Below are positions 15,724-24,544 of a DNA stretch of 64,000 nucleotides, piece after piece. The translations under genes and the position numbers were made by a program. The stretch spans positions 124,001-188,000 of the forward strand of contig CANIEU010000002.1 in the NCBI GenBank assembly GCA_947466585.1, read 5' to 3'. The DNA comes from Fibrobacterota bacterium (lineage in GTDB: Bacteria; Fibrobacterota; Fibrobacteria; UBA11236). The notes beneath the pieces are model-generated. The model worked only from the letters and a program-made list of their open reading frames with translations, had not been told where the DNA came from and searched no databases. Within the stretch, counting starts at the first letter, position 1, and every line of letters starts with the position of its first letter.

Positions 15724-16980
15724 TTACGAAATCCCGCCTTTAACGTCGGGGACGATCACGGTTTCCTTGGCCACCACCACGATGCCCGTGTCGGTGACGT
15801 GGAAGCGCTTGCGGTCCTCTTCGAGATCAACGCCGATCTGGAAACCGGGAGGGATATGCACTCCCTTTTCGATGATCGCACGGTGTACGATGGCACCGCC
15901 GCCGATATTTACCTGCGGAAAAAGGATGCTGTCAGATACCTTGGCGTGGCTGTGGATCGTGCACCCCGGCGACAAAACCGTGCGCACTGCGCGGCCACCG
16001 GAGAGGATGCAACCTTCCGAAACGATCGAGTCTTCCGAAATGCCGCGGCGGCCTTCCTGGTCGCCCTTGCCGAACACGAATTTGGCGGGCGGAAGGTTCC
16101 AGTTCACGGTGCGTAGCGGCCACTTCGAGTTATACAAGTTGAATTTAGGCGTCACCGCACAGATATCCATGTTCGCTTCGTAGAAGGCTTCGAGGGTACC
16201 GATGTCGCGCCAATACCCCGCCGCGCCCTCCGCTTCGCCGCGGATGCGGTTGGTCTGGAAGTCGTACACGTACACCGGATGGTGGTTGTAAATCGAGGGC
16301 AGAATGTCGCGGCCGAAATCGTGCTGCGAATGTTCGAGCTTGCTGTCGGCGAGCAGCTCACGCACCAGATACTTGCTGTTGAAGATGTAGTTGCCCATGG
16401 AGGCCAGGGCCCAACCCGGGCGGCCCGGCATGGCCTTGGGACGCGCGGGCTTTTCTTCGAAGCCGATCATGCGGCCTTCTTCATCGACCTCAACCACGCC
16501 GAACTGCGTGGCTTCGTCGATGGGCACGGGAATCGCCGAGATGGTGGCCACCGCACTCTTCTGCATGTGGTAGGTCAGCATCTGCTTGATGTCCATCTTG
16601 TAGATGTGATCTCCGCCGAACACGGCCACGTAATCGGGGCGCACGTCACGGATGAGGTTCACATTCTGATAGATCGCATCGGCGGTCCCCTCGTACCAGT
16701 TCATTCCCATGCGCATTTGCGCCGGCACGAGATCGACGTATTGGTCGAGATTGCGGTTGAGCTGCCATGCCGTGGCGATGTGGCGGTTCAGTGAATCCGA
16801 CTTGAACTGGGTGAGCACCTTGATGCGGTGGCAACCCGAGTTCACGAAGTTGTTGAGCACGAAGTCGATCACGCGGTACTTGCCGGCGAAGTGCACGGCG
16901 GGTTTGGCGCGATCCTGGGTGAGCGGTTGCAGGCGGGATCCTTGTCCGCCTGCCAAAATCATCGCGAGGAGGTTATCCAT
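15724..16980 (-). CDS. glgC: Glucose-1-phosphate adenylyltransferase
   Basis: Makes ADP-glucose from ATP and glucose-1-phosphate, the committed step of bacterial glycogen synthesis. The product is 418 residues. The nucleotide loop is [23 protein letters not shown] at the N-terminus. Next come [10 protein letters not shown] (metal/ATP site), GFEEKPARP (sugar-phosphate Lys) and [17 protein letters not shown] left-handed beta-helix C-terminus follows from about residue 290. The usual allosteric region is present. The neighbouring phosphohexomutase gene supports a glycogen role. The rest of the pathway (glgA, glgB) is not in the window. Confidence 0.96.
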   Translation of the reverse strand: MDNLLAMILAGGQGSRLQPLTQDRAKPAVHFAGKYRVIDFVLNNFVNSGCHRIKVLTQFKSDSLNRHIATAWQLNRNLDQYVDLVPAQMRMGMNWYEGTADAIYQNVNLIRDVRPDYVAVFGGDHIYKMDIKQMLTYHMQKSAVATISAIPVPIDEATQFGVVEVDEEGRMIGFEEKPARPKAMPGRPGWALASMGNYIFNSKYLVRELLADSKLEHSQHDFGRDILPSIYNHHPVYVYDFQTNRIRGEAEGAAGYWRDIGTLEAFYEANMDICAVTPKFNLYNSKWPLRTVNWNLPPAKFVFGKGDQEGRRGISEDSIVSEGCILSGGRAVRTVLSPGCTIHSHAKVSDSILFPQVNIGGGAIVHRAIIEKGVHIPPGFQIGVDLEEDRKRFHVTDTGIVVVAKETVIVPDVKGGIS

Positions 16981-17234
16981 GGGGCCTTCCGGGTGGGCAC
17001 GAAATCAGATGAAGTCTGTTGAAAAACGGACGCAAAAACCGCGAGAAAACCGTGCGAAACGGCAGAAACGGGCTCGTTTCGGTAATATAGGGCATCACTC
17101 TTTGAATTGCGCTGGATTCGCTGAATTTTTGCCGAAATTTGACGCGGCGGCGTCGTTTTCCCCCGGTTGGAAACGAACCGGAACCAGAATCGAAGTACGC
17201 GCAGTACCCGAAGTGGACGGAGAACGGAGAAGAT

Positions 17235-17309
17235 TGGTAGAGCGTAGGGGAGTTGAACCCCTGCTACCGCCGTGAGAGGGCAGTGTCCTAACCACTAGAC
17301 GAACGCTCC
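17235..17309 (-). tRNA. tRNA-Glu (anticodon CTC)
   Basis: The minus strand folds with acceptor GGAGCGT/ACGCTCT (first pair G-T), D-arm GTCTAGTGGTTAGGAC, anticodon loop CTCTCAC (CTC), T-arm AGGGG-TTCAACT-CCCCT, discriminator A and an encoded CCA. It lies downstream of ppiD and its terminator. The other tRNA in the window, tRNA-Gln, has no encoded CCA. Confidence 0.92.
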
Positions 17310-17329
17310 AAGGGACGGGAAAGATAAAC

Positions 17330-17357
17330 AAAAAGGCGAGGTTGCCCCCGCCTTTTT
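17330..17357 (-). terminator. Terminator of ppiD
   Basis: GGCG-A-GG TTGC CC-C-CGCC hairpin (one mismatch) with A5 on one side and T5 on the other, so it can work on both strands. It lies 28 bp past the ppiD stop. Confidence 0.75.
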
Positions 17358-17384
17358 GTGTTCCGAAAAGCCGAATGCGGATCG

Positions 17385-19220
17385 TTAGTTGCGGTAGACT
17401 TGGTCCAGCTTGTTTTTAACCCGCACCGACTTGGGCAGATCCTGCGCCCATTGTTGATAGAGATTGGAGGTCTGGAACATGTCTGACTCGGCACGAGCGG
17501 ATTGAATGCGAGCGGCCTTTTCAGGCGCCGTCAGCGGATGCACTTCCACCACCTGTGCCACGATCGCACCTTCGGAGGTGGCGATCGCCGGTCCCCATTC
17601 GCCGGCCTTTTGATGCATGGCCTGGAACAAGGCTGCGCCGCCGCTGCCGAAGCCCGCTACATAGGTGTCGGACGACACCAACGGCGAGGTCTCTAGCACT
17701 GCCTTGCCCACGGTTGCGGGGGCTTCGGTCGCGGAAGCGACCTGGGCACGGATGCTGTTCGCTTCGGCGAACGCTGCTGCGGCGCGCTTGGCGCGAGCGT
17801 AGTCGGCAGCCACCGAATTGCGAGCGCGCTCGAAATCGCGACCCTTCGGGAAGAAGGCGTCCTGTTCGAGCACGTACACGCCGTCATCGCTCTGCAGAGC
17901 ATCGGAGATCTTTTGCTTGCGCTCGGAAGCACCGAAGGCAAACGAGGTCACGCCCTGCACATAGTGGCCCAGCGGCGCAATAGTGCGGCGAGCGAAGAGC
18001 GGTGTCTTTTGCACCGGAAGTCCGAGAGCCTTGGCTGCTTCCGCCAAACCGGATTTGTCGGCCTTCTCGCGGAGCCTTTCGGCAGCGGCCAGCACGCTGT
18101 CGCTGGCTTCAGTGCCGGTGGTGATGTTCAGCAGGATATGGCTAACCGAGGCTTTTTCAACACCATCCACCTTGGTGATGGAATGCATCTGGATGATGTG
18201 GTAGCCGAAAGGCGTGAGCACGGGCTTGGAAATTTCGCCCGGTGCGAGCACGAAAGCCGCCGCTGCGAATTCGGGAACCCACTCGGTGCGCGCTGCCGGA
18301 GGCAGCTTGCCGCCGTTTTGCGCGCTGCCCGCGTCGGACGAGTAGCTGCGGGCGAGTTCTTCGAAGTTTTCGCCGCCGGCGGCGCGCTCGCGCAGTTCGC
18401 CCGCGAAGTTGCGCATGAGCGCGGAGTCAGCAGGCGAGGGCAACAGCGGCAGGCGCAAGTAGGCCAGGCGCGCCGCATCGTCGGGCAGCCAGAAGCTATC
18501 GGGCAGGGATTCGAAATGGGCCTTGAGCTCGGCTTCGCTCGGGTTGGCGCCGGCGTCGGCGAATGCTTCCGCGGGCACACGGTAGTAGCGGAGTACGGCT
18601 TTGTTCTCGCGTGTCTCGAGCAGGAAGGCCTCTTCGAGATCGGTGCGGTGCACCTGAGAGCGGAACACCGACTGCAGTTGCATTTGCGGAATCAGCGTGG
18701 TCTTGAGCTGCGCTTCGATCGCGCGCATGCCCGGACGGTCGTACACCGAATCCTGGCTCAGCCAGTTGCGGTAGGCCATGATATTGATGGTGGAGTCGCG
18801 CAGAAAGTACGGCACCGATTCCACGCCCTGGTATTGGGCGAGGGAGTATCCGACGTCGCGCGGGTTCTTGGCGACCCAATCTTGCATCTCTTCCACCGTG
18901 GCCCGCAGCTCGTAGGCCTTGGTCAGCTTGTCGACCAGCAGGTTTTGAACGCGGTACTGGAAAACGTTGGCACGGAGCTGGGCGTAATCGGCGCCTTCGG
19001 GCTGGCGGCCGGTGCGCGCCTCCTCGTTGCGCATAAAGGTCTGCAGATCCTGCTGGAACGAAACCGTGGAGATTTCCACGCCGTCGACTTCGCCCACGGT
19101 GGTGTTGCTGCTCATCCCCTTCGAGGAAGGAAGATCCATCATGATCAGGCTTCCGCCGATCAGTAACGCGGCCACAACGATGGCCCACTTCGACTGCTTT
19201 TTGACCCACATCATGCTCAT
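17385..19220 (-). CDS. ppiD: PpiD/SurA-like periplasmic peptidyl-prolyl isomerase
   Basis: Membrane-anchored folding factor for exported proteins. The product is 611 residues, close to the usual 600-625. One N-terminal transmembrane helix (AIVVAALLIGGSLIMM, residues 14-29) is followed by the SurA-N-like helical region. Next is a parvulin-type domain around residues 250-350 (FEELARSYSSDAGSAQNGGKL, with the GELG-equivalent loop, then FGYHIIQMHS). A second degenerate rotamase segment and a helical tail follow. The start ATG at 19220 has GGAGAATCATT upstream and is preferred to the 8-codon longer track start. It probably serves the many beta-barrel and lipoprotein genes of this organism. PpiD is preferred over SurA because of the anchor. 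Confidence 0.85.
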   Translation of the reverse strand: MSMMWVKKQSKWAIVVAALLIGGSLIMMDLPSSKGMSSNTTVGEVDGVEISTVSFQQDLQTFMRNEEARTGRQPEGADYAQLRANVFQYRVQNLLVDKLTKAYELRATVEEMQDWVAKNPRDVGYSLAQYQGVESVPYFLRDSTINIMAYRNWLSQDSVYDRPGMRAIEAQLKTTLIPQMQLQSVFRSQVHRTDLEEAFLLETRENKAVLRYYRVPAEAFADAGANPSEAELKAHFESLPDSFWLPDDAARLAYLRLPLLPSPADSALMRNFAGELRERAAGGENFEELARSYSSDAGSAQNGGKLPPAARTEWVPEFAAAAFVLAPGEISKPVLTPFGYHIIQMHSITKVDGVEKASVSHILLNITTGTEASDSVLAAAERLREKADKSGLAEAAKALGLPVQKTPLFARRTIAPLGHYVQGVTSFAFGASERKQKISDALQSDDGVYVLEQDAFFPKGRDFERARNSVAADYARAKRAAAAFAEANSIRAQVASATEAPATVGKAVLETSPLVSSDTYVAGFGSGGAALFQAMHQKAGEWGPAIATSEGAIVAQVVEVHPLTAPEKAARIQSARAESDMFQTSNLYQQWAQDLPKSVRVKNKLDQVYRN

Positions 19221-19275
19221 AATGATTCTCCAGAAAGAATGCACTGGCCAGCCGCCACAGGGCGGGGCGCGCCTG

Positions 19276-19293
19276 CCCCGACGGAAGTCGGGG
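19276..19293. repeat. GC hairpin CCCCGAC-GGAA-GTCGGGG
   Basis: A perfect 7-bp stem with a GGAA loop in the divergent ppiD-nadB spacer. No T-tract follows. It is REP-like. Confidence 0.5.
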
Positions 19294-19387
19294 AGGGGGG
19301 AAAACTACCTACACCGCAGGGTGGTCACAAGGTTTTTTGACGTCCTCAGGGCCGGGAAGGGGGCGCCCGTGGCGGCTCCGGGGGCCT

Positions 19388-19407
19388 GCCCCCGCGAAGG
19401 CGGGGGC
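19388..19407. repeat. GC hairpin GCCCCCGC-GAAG-GCGGGGGC
   Basis: A perfect 8-bp stem with a GAAG loop, upstream of nadB and without a T-tract. Similar CCCGC-GAAG-GCGGG palindromes are common dispersed repeats in other bacteria. The whole 19221-19523 spacer holds only these two hairpins and no credible ORF. Confidence 0.55.
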
Positions 19408-19523
19408 GGATTTCCGGCGCCACCCGATCTGGGCACGGCGCAACCGCATCGCCGCGGCCCCATCCATTTACCTTTTCTGCACAATCCGCCCCTTTTCGGG
19501 GCGGGCACACGGGGCGGATTTCT

Positions 19524-21173
19524 TTGGGCGCAACATCCTCCGCATATGATTTCGTCGTCGTCGGATCGGGAATCGCAGGGTTGTCCTTCGCTCTCCGTGC
19601 CGCGCAGCACGGCAAGGTTCTCGTCGTCACCAAGCGGCTGAGCGGATCCGGGTCCACCAATCTGGCGCAAGGCGGCATCGCCTCCGTGCTCGATCCGGCC
19701 GACTCCCTCGACCGCCATGTTGAAGACACCCTGATCGCGGGGGCCGGGCTTTGCCGTCGCGACCGCGTGGAAATCCTGGTGTCGAACGGGCCCGATGCCG
19801 TGCGGCGTCTGGTCGATTGGGGCGCACGGTTCACACGCGCCTCCGCCTCCAGCCGCGCGCGCGGAGTGCCCTTCGATCTCGCGCGCGAGGGCGGCCACAC
19901 CGGCTCGCGCATCGTGCACGCCGCCGACGGCACCGGCCGCGAAATCCAGCGCGCGCTCATCGACGCCGTGCGCCACAATGCGAACATCACCGTGCGTGAA
20001 AACATGCTCGCGATCGATCTGGTCACGCACAAACACCTCAAGTCCGAGCGCCCACCCCGCGGCAGCGAGGGCGGCGGCGGCGCCGTACACGGCGTGTACG
20101 CCTTGGACGCCGAGGCGAACCGCGTCGAAATGTTTTTAGGTGCTTCCACTCTGCTCTGCACCGGCGGCGTGGGTCAGGTGTATGCGCACACCACCAACGA
20201 TTCCGTGTCCACCGGTGACGGTATCGCCATGGCCTATCGCGCCGGTGCAGCCGTGGAGGATATGGAGTTCATGCAATTCCATCCCACGGCGTTTTACAAC
20301 CCCGGCAAGCCGATTTACCTGATCTCCGAAGCCCTGCGCGGCCACGGGGGCGTGCTCCGCAACAAGTCGGGCAAGCCGTTCATGGAAGGCGCGCATCCGC
20401 AGAAATCCCTCGCCCCGCGCGATATCGTGGCGCGCGCCATCGATGCGGAAATGAAGCGCACGGGCGACCCGTGCGTATATCTCGACATGACGAAACTGGG
20501 CGGGCGCGCTGATTTGCGCAAGCACTTCCCCAACATCTTCGACCATTGTCTCGCCGCCGGCATCGACATGTCGAAACAATGGATTCCGGTGGTGCCCGCA
20601 GCTCATTTTATGTGCGGCGGCATCCAGGTGGATTCCCATTCCGCCACGCGCCTCGAAAACCTCTACGCGGTGGGCGAGACCGCCTGCACCGGCGTGCACG
20701 GCGCCAACCGTCTCGCGAGCAACTCGTTGCTTGAAGGCGTCGTCTTTTCGGAACGCGCTCTCGCCCGCATTCTCGAATTCTCGCCTGCGCGCCCCAATCC
20801 GCGCCAGTTCCGCGCCTGGGACAGCTTCCGGTTACGCCCTGCGCCCGAGACCGTCATCTATGCACATTCGCTGGAAACCATCCGTTCCACCATGTGGCAT
20901 TACGTCGGCATCGTCCGCAGCGACTTCCGCCTCGCCCGTGCGGCAGAATTTCTGCACGTGATCGGACGGCAGATCCAGTCCGATTATTGGTCGTTCTCCA
21001 TGGAGCCCAATCTGATCGAACTCCGCAATCTGACCTTGTGCGCCGAACTGATCGTGCGCAGTGCGCGTCGCCGTCACGAGTCGCGCGGATTGCATTACAA
21101 CGTCGATCATCCGGCCCGCCTTCCCGTCGCGCGGCATACCGTATTGCGTCCGCCGCGCAACGCGAGTACCTAA
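19524..21173 (+). CDS. nadB: L-aspartate oxidase
   Basis: FAD enzyme oxidising L-aspartate to iminoaspartate, first step of de novo NAD synthesis. The product is 549 residues. The dinucleotide loop is VVVGSGIAGLSFAL at residue 10, followed by GSTNLAQGGIA. The catalytic segments are EFMQFHPTAF and RGHGGVL, and the family Arg motif VVPAAHFMCGGI is present, with GANRLASNSLLEG near residue 395. The C-terminal helical domain is complete. The start is a TTG at 19524 with only a weak GGGCGG upstream; no ATG fits the conserved N-terminus. nadA and nadC are not in the window. Succinate dehydrogenase is excluded by length and by the NadB-specific motifs. Confidence 0.94.
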   Translation: MGATSSAYDFVVVGSGIAGLSFALRAAQHGKVLVVTKRLSGSGSTNLAQGGIASVLDPADSLDRHVEDTLIAGAGLCRRDRVEILVSNGPDAVRRLVDWGARFTRASASSRARGVPFDLAREGGHTGSRIVHAADGTGREIQRALIDAVRHNANITVRENMLAIDLVTHKHLKSERPPRGSEGGGGAVHGVYALDAEANRVEMFLGASTLLCTGGVGQVYAHTTNDSVSTGDGIAMAYRAGAAVEDMEFMQFHPTAFYNPGKPIYLISEALRGHGGVLRNKSGKPFMEGAHPQKSLAPRDIVARAIDAEMKRTGDPCVYLDMTKLGGRADLRKHFPNIFDHCLAAGIDMSKQWIPVVPAAHFMCGGIQVDSHSATRLENLYAVGETACTGVHGANRLASNSLLEGVVFSERALARILEFSPARPNPRQFRAWDSFRLRPAPETVIYAHSLETIRSTMWHYVGIVRSDFRLARAAEFLHVIGRQIQSDYWSFSMEPNLIELRNLTLCAELIVRSARRRHESRGLHYNVDHPARLPVARHTVLRPPRNAST

Positions 21174-21191
21174 ACCGGGAAGCGGACTTTC

Positions 21192-22970
21192 GTGGAATTC
21201 GACTCCCCTCGGTGGTTGTGGCTATTGCCGCTCTTCGCGGCACCCGGCTTGTGGTTGACGGTGCGTCTCTACGGGCGTCCGCGTCGTCTCGGGCTTGCCT
21301 TTGCCTATGCGCTTGCCTGGATTTTGATCGGTGTGCTGGCGGTGTCACCTCGGTGGCGGTTCCGTTCCGAGACCTGGCATGCTCCGCTCGTGGTGCTCGC
21401 CGTCGATCAAAGCGGAAGCTACGCTGCGCTGGGGTCACAGGCCATTGCGCGCGCATCGGTGCGTGCCGCCCGTGCGCATTACGAAGCCTTGGGATTCACG
21501 GTGCGGGAAACCGCCTACCCGCTTGGTCGAGACGTGGCTTCCTTCCCGAACTTGCAGGCCGTTCTCGCATGGACGGACGGGCGTGACTCTTCCGAGCGGA
21601 GGGAGCTTCCCGCCCCGACGCCGTTGTTTCCCGTGGTGGTGGTACCGACGCAATCGGAAGTGCAGGGCGAACTTGTGGTGGCGGATTCGACAATGCTAAC
21701 GGTGGAATGGCGTGTGCTTGGAGGAAGGGGAAAAACGGGCGCACTTTCGCCGTCTGCCGAGCTCGTGCTGGTCGAAGGCGGAGCGATTCTGTGGAGAACA
21801 ACGCTCGTGCCACCCGCAGAAGCGCCTATCGGCGAGCGCGTCACCCTGCAGCTCACATTGCCTGCGACCCTGCGCGCGCGCGCGGCACAGGCCGATCCCG
21901 CAAGTTGGCGCGCATTGGTGCGTCCCGAACAGGGAAATCGCTTCACAGAGAACGACACGCTTGCTCTCATGGTGCGCGGGCGCAACAACCCGCGCCGTAT
22001 CCTCATCCGCCCGTTGGCGACCTTGGAAGAGCGCGGGTTGGCCGACGCTTTGCGGTCTTCCATTGTGACCGAGATTTCTTCGGGCGCAGCCGAGGAAGCG
22101 CTTCCTGCAGGAGATCCTGTGGTGACGGCGCTCGAAGTGTCTGCGCTTTCCGGTTGGCTGGCGACAGCATCGGAGGCGCGGGGTGCCGGCGCATGGCGCA
22201 CGGTGATCTGGGTTCGCGCCGGTTCGTCCACTCTCGCTGCGGTGTGGGCGGCCGCCAAGCCTGCCGGCGTGCCGGTGATCGTCTACGTTCCTTCCGATCT
22301 CGCGAACGCATCGAATGCTGCAAATGCCCAGCGAGGGGGATTCAGTGCGGATGCACGTGTCGTGTGGCGCACCGAGGGCGCGCCGTTTTTACCTGCGGGA
22401 GTGTTGCGTCTGGGCGACCTTGGGTTTGGTGATGCACGGTTCGCGCAGAACTTGCATGCGCCCGATCCCTTGCTTGAAGCGCTCGCCTACGCTGAAGAAG
22501 ACGGACGCCGCGGTTTGTTGTTTTGGCGGGAGAAGGATAACGGGGTCTTCGGATGCGCGCTGCCTCCGCTTTGGAACACGACGTTTTCATCCAATTTTTC
22601 CAAGGGTTCGGGGCAGGCGACGCCGTGGTTGCAAGGGATCTCGGAGTGGGCGCGTCGGGCTTCTGAAGGCACCGGTGCGGCACAACCTTCCGCGGCGCAC
22701 GCTGCGGTCGTGACGGAATTCGACGAACTCGCTCGACTGGGAAACGACCTCGAAGTATTGAGGCGCCTTGCCGTGCGCGGCAAAGGTGAAACCATAAATA
22801 TTGTTAGTAATGATATCGATGAAAAAATCTGGCCGGCTCTTCCGGGAGGTCAGATCCGAGCCCGATCGACGCGCATGATTCCCTTGGCGCCGCCGCTTCT
22901 TACGGCACTTGCGATCGCATCGTTGTTGGCGATCGTGTGGGCGTTGCGCAAGCGCCTGCGCCTCGATTAA
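21192..22970 (+). CDS. Membrane protein with BatA/VWA-like N-terminus, function unknown
   Basis: The product is 592 residues. Two N-terminal membrane helices (WLLPLFAAPGLWLTV and LAFAYALAWILIGVLAV) lead into PLVVLAVDQSGSYAALG. Its DxSxS matches the metal-ion-dependent adhesion site of von Willebrand A domains. A long periplasmic-looking middle follows and a final helix (LLTALAIASLLAIVWAL) before a basic tail. This outline matches BatA-like membrane proteins and the large membrane proteins sometimes encoded with MoxR and VWA genes, but none of those neighbours are here. It follows nadB by 18 bp and may be co-transcribed. Function is not inferred beyond a surface-facing, metal-binding fold. Confidence 0.65.
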   Translation: MEFDSPRWLWLLPLFAAPGLWLTVRLYGRPRRLGLAFAYALAWILIGVLAVSPRWRFRSETWHAPLVVLAVDQSGSYAALGSQAIARASVRAARAHYEALGFTVRETAYPLGRDVASFPNLQAVLAWTDGRDSSERRELPAPTPLFPVVVVPTQSEVQGELVVADSTMLTVEWRVLGGRGKTGALSPSAELVLVEGGAILWRTTLVPPAEAPIGERVTLQLTLPATLRARAAQADPASWRALVRPEQGNRFTENDTLALMVRGRNNPRRILIRPLATLEERGLADALRSSIVTEISSGAAEEALPAGDPVVTALEVSALSGWLATASEARGAGAWRTVIWVRAGSSTLAAVWAAAKPAGVPVIVYVPSDLANASNAANAQRGGFSADARVVWRTEGAPFLPAGVLRLGDLGFGDARFAQNLHAPDPLLEALAYAEEDGRRGLLFWREKDNGVFGCALPPLWNTTFSSNFSKGSGQATPWLQGISEWARRASEGTGAAQPSAAHAAVVTEFDELARLGNDLEVLRRLAVRGKGETINIVSNDIDEKIWPALPGGQIRARSTRMIPLAPPLLTALAIASLLAIVWALRKRLRLD

Positions 22971-23002
22971 AACCGCAAAACCCTAAAAGTCACTGCCCCT
23001 TT

Positions 23003-23026
23003 GTGCAGGTGAAATTTCACCTGCAC
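23003..23026. promoter_or_regulatory. 24-bp perfect palindrome with an extra half-site
   Basis: GTGCAGGTGAAATTTCACCTGCAC is perfectly self-complementary with no loop. An additional direct half-site ACCTGCAC lies at 23032-23039. It lies 33 bp after the preceding stop and 143 bp before mraZ. A dimeric repressor or activator site is a reasonable guess; no T-tract supports termination. Confidence 0.5.
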
Positions 23027-23070
23027 GAAGTACCTGCACGCCCCTTCACGGCTAACCGATTGTAAAGAAA

Positions 23071-23107
23071 CGGATTATGCGAAATTTCAAAAATTTCGCG
23101 AAATCCG
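23071..23107. promoter_or_regulatory. 16-bp inverted repeat upstream of the dcw cluster
   Basis: CGGATTATGCGAAATT and AATTTCGCGAAATCCG pair at 14 of 16 positions around TCAAA. It ends just before the putative mraZ promoter. No T-tract on either strand. Confidence 0.45.
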
Positions 23108-23137
23108 TTGCAATCACTTGGGTAACGGTGGTAGATT
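23108..23137 (+). promoter_or_regulatory. Candidate mraZ promoter
   Basis: TTGCAA, 18 bp, TAGATT (each 4 of 6 to the sigma-70 consensus), lying within the MraZ repeat array. Proposed on position and match only. Confidence 0.3.
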
Positions 23138-23163
23138 TTGGGTAATAACGGGGGAAAAGCGGG
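23119..23163 (+). promoter_or_regulatory. Putative MraZ boxes in 10-bp phase
   Basis: TGGGT, TGGTA, TGGGT and CGGGG begin at 23119, 23129, 23139 and 23149, with GCGGG at 23159. MraZ is known to bind promoter-proximal direct repeats of a G-rich pentamer spaced by one helical turn, so autoregulation of the cluster is likely. Confidence 0.6.
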
Positions 23164-23168
23164 ACTCC

Positions 23169-23609
23169 ATGCGGCTCGAATCATTCATCGGTAAAGCGAC
23201 TCTCGCGGTAGACTCCGCGGGCCGCACGAATTTTCCCAAAGAGTTCCGTAAGGTTCTCTCTGAGGAAAACGAAGGCCAGGTCGTGGTGACGATCGCCGGC
23301 GGCAATACGCTGGCGCTTTATCCGCTTTCGGAATGGAATCGTTACGTGCAGTATTTGGATGGACTCGGCCGCGGTGCCGATGTCAACAAATTTCGTACGC
23401 GCGTCACGTCGATGGCGAAGCTTTCCACACTCGACGCGCAGAACCGTATCGTGATCACCGCGGAACAACTCGCCTATGCGGGCATTCGCGGTGAAGTGAC
23501 CTTCGTGGGCGCCGGCAACTGTGTGCGTCTCTGGTCGCCCGAGCGCTTCACTGCCGAGGTCGCCACCACCACTCCGGACGAAGAAGTCCAGTTCTCCAAC
23601 TGGTACTGA
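23169..23609 (+). CDS. mraZ: Transcriptional regulator / division protein MraZ
   Basis: Two-AbrB-fold protein that binds repeats in its own promoter and controls the dcw cluster. The product is 146 residues from the ATG at 23169; the track start at 23118 reads through the G-rich repeat array. Both SpoVT/AbrB halves are visible: ATLAVDSAGRTNFPKEFR near residue 10 and LSTLDAQNRIVITAEQLAYAG near 85, each with the conserved Asp-x-x-x-Arg pattern. It is the first gene of the cluster, 11 bp before rsmH. Confidence 0.94.
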   Translation: MRLESFIGKATLAVDSAGRTNFPKEFRKVLSEENEGQVVVTIAGGNTLALYPLSEWNRYVQYLDGLGRGADVNKFRTRVTSMAKLSTLDAQNRIVITAEQLAYAGIRGEVTFVGAGNCVRLWSPERFTAEVATTTPDEEVQFSNWY

Positions 23610-23620
23610 GGGGCGCCTCC

Positions 23621-24544
23621 ATGACGGACTACCACCGCCCCGTGCTGGAACAGGAGGTGGCCGACTATCTGGTCCGCGACCCTTCCGCCTCCTATCTCGA
23701 CGCGACCTTGGGCGGTGGCGGCCACACCCGTGCGCTGCTTGCGCGCCTCGCTCCCGACGGATCGCTCACCGCGCTCGACCGCGATCCGGAAGCGATCGCG
23801 CACTCGGCGACGCTTGCGGCGCAGGATATGCGTCTTCATGTTCACCAGGCTCCCTTCTCGCGGATCGCGGAATTCTGCGCGCCGGACTCGCTCGCAGGCG
23901 CCCTGTTCGATCTCGGTGTCAGTTCGCACCAACTCGACGAACGCGCGCGCGGATTCTCCTTCGAGTCCGGCGCCCCGCTCGACATGCGCATGGGCCCCGA
24001 CGCGGAGTCCTCGGCCCTCGAATGGCTCAAGAGTTGCACCGAAGAAGAACTGGCCGGAGCCTTTCATTTCAATTCGGATCTCGACCGTTCACGACCGCTT
24101 GCGCGCCGCATCAAAATCATGCTCGGCGAAGAGGCACTGCCCACCAGCGACTTGCTCCGCCGCGCCGTCGACGGCATTTATCGTCCGCGTGACAATGAGC
24201 GCGCCGGTTTGCTGGCCCGCGTGTTTCAAGCCATCCGCATGGAAGTCAATCGCGAGCGCGACGAAATCCGTTTGGGACTAACCGCCGCGGTAGGGGCGCT
24301 CGCAAAGGGAGGTCGCGTCTGCGTGCTGAGTTACCACTCGGTCGAAGATCGCGCCGTGAAGGAAACCTTTGCCGACTTCGAAAAAGACTGCGTGTGCCCG
24401 CCGGCCTTGCCGGTCTGCGTCTGCGGCGGGAAAAACCGCCAACTGCGCAAGGTGATCCGCAAGCCGCAGGAGGCTTCGGCCGAAGAGATCGCGATGAACC
24501 CGCGTGCCCGCAGCGCCAAGCTGCGCGTGATGGAGAAGGTATGA
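23621..24544 (+). CDS. rsmH: 16S rRNA (cytosine-1402 N4) methyltransferase
   Basis: SAM-dependent enzyme that methylates C1402 in the ribosomal P site. The product is 307 residues. It begins YHRPVLEQEV; the SAM loop is DATLGGGGHTRALL near residue 28, and LFDLGVSSHQLDERARGFSF near 94 is the family signature. CVLSYHSVEDRAVKETF lies near residue 230. GGGGCGCC precedes the ATG. The stop overlaps the ftsL start (ATGA), indicating translational coupling. Confidence 0.97.
   Translation: MTDYHRPVLEQEVADYLVRDPSASYLDATLGGGGHTRALLARLAPDGSLTALDRDPEAIAHSATLAAQDMRLHVHQAPFSRIAEFCAPDSLAGALFDLGVSSHQLDERARGFSFESGAPLDMRMGPDAESSALEWLKSCTEEELAGAFHFNSDLDRSRPLARRIKIMLGEEALPTSDLLRRAVDGIYRPRDNERAGLLARVFQAIRMEVNRERDEIRLGLTAAVGALAKGGRVCVLSYHSVEDRAVKETFADFEKDCVCPPALPVCVCGGKNRQLRKVIRKPQEASAEEIAMNPRARSAKLRVMEKV

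Noticed and set aside
17913-19166. 417-aa plus-strand ORF opposite ppiD
   Set aside because: Shadow of the PpiD frame, which has a membrane anchor and parvulin domain.
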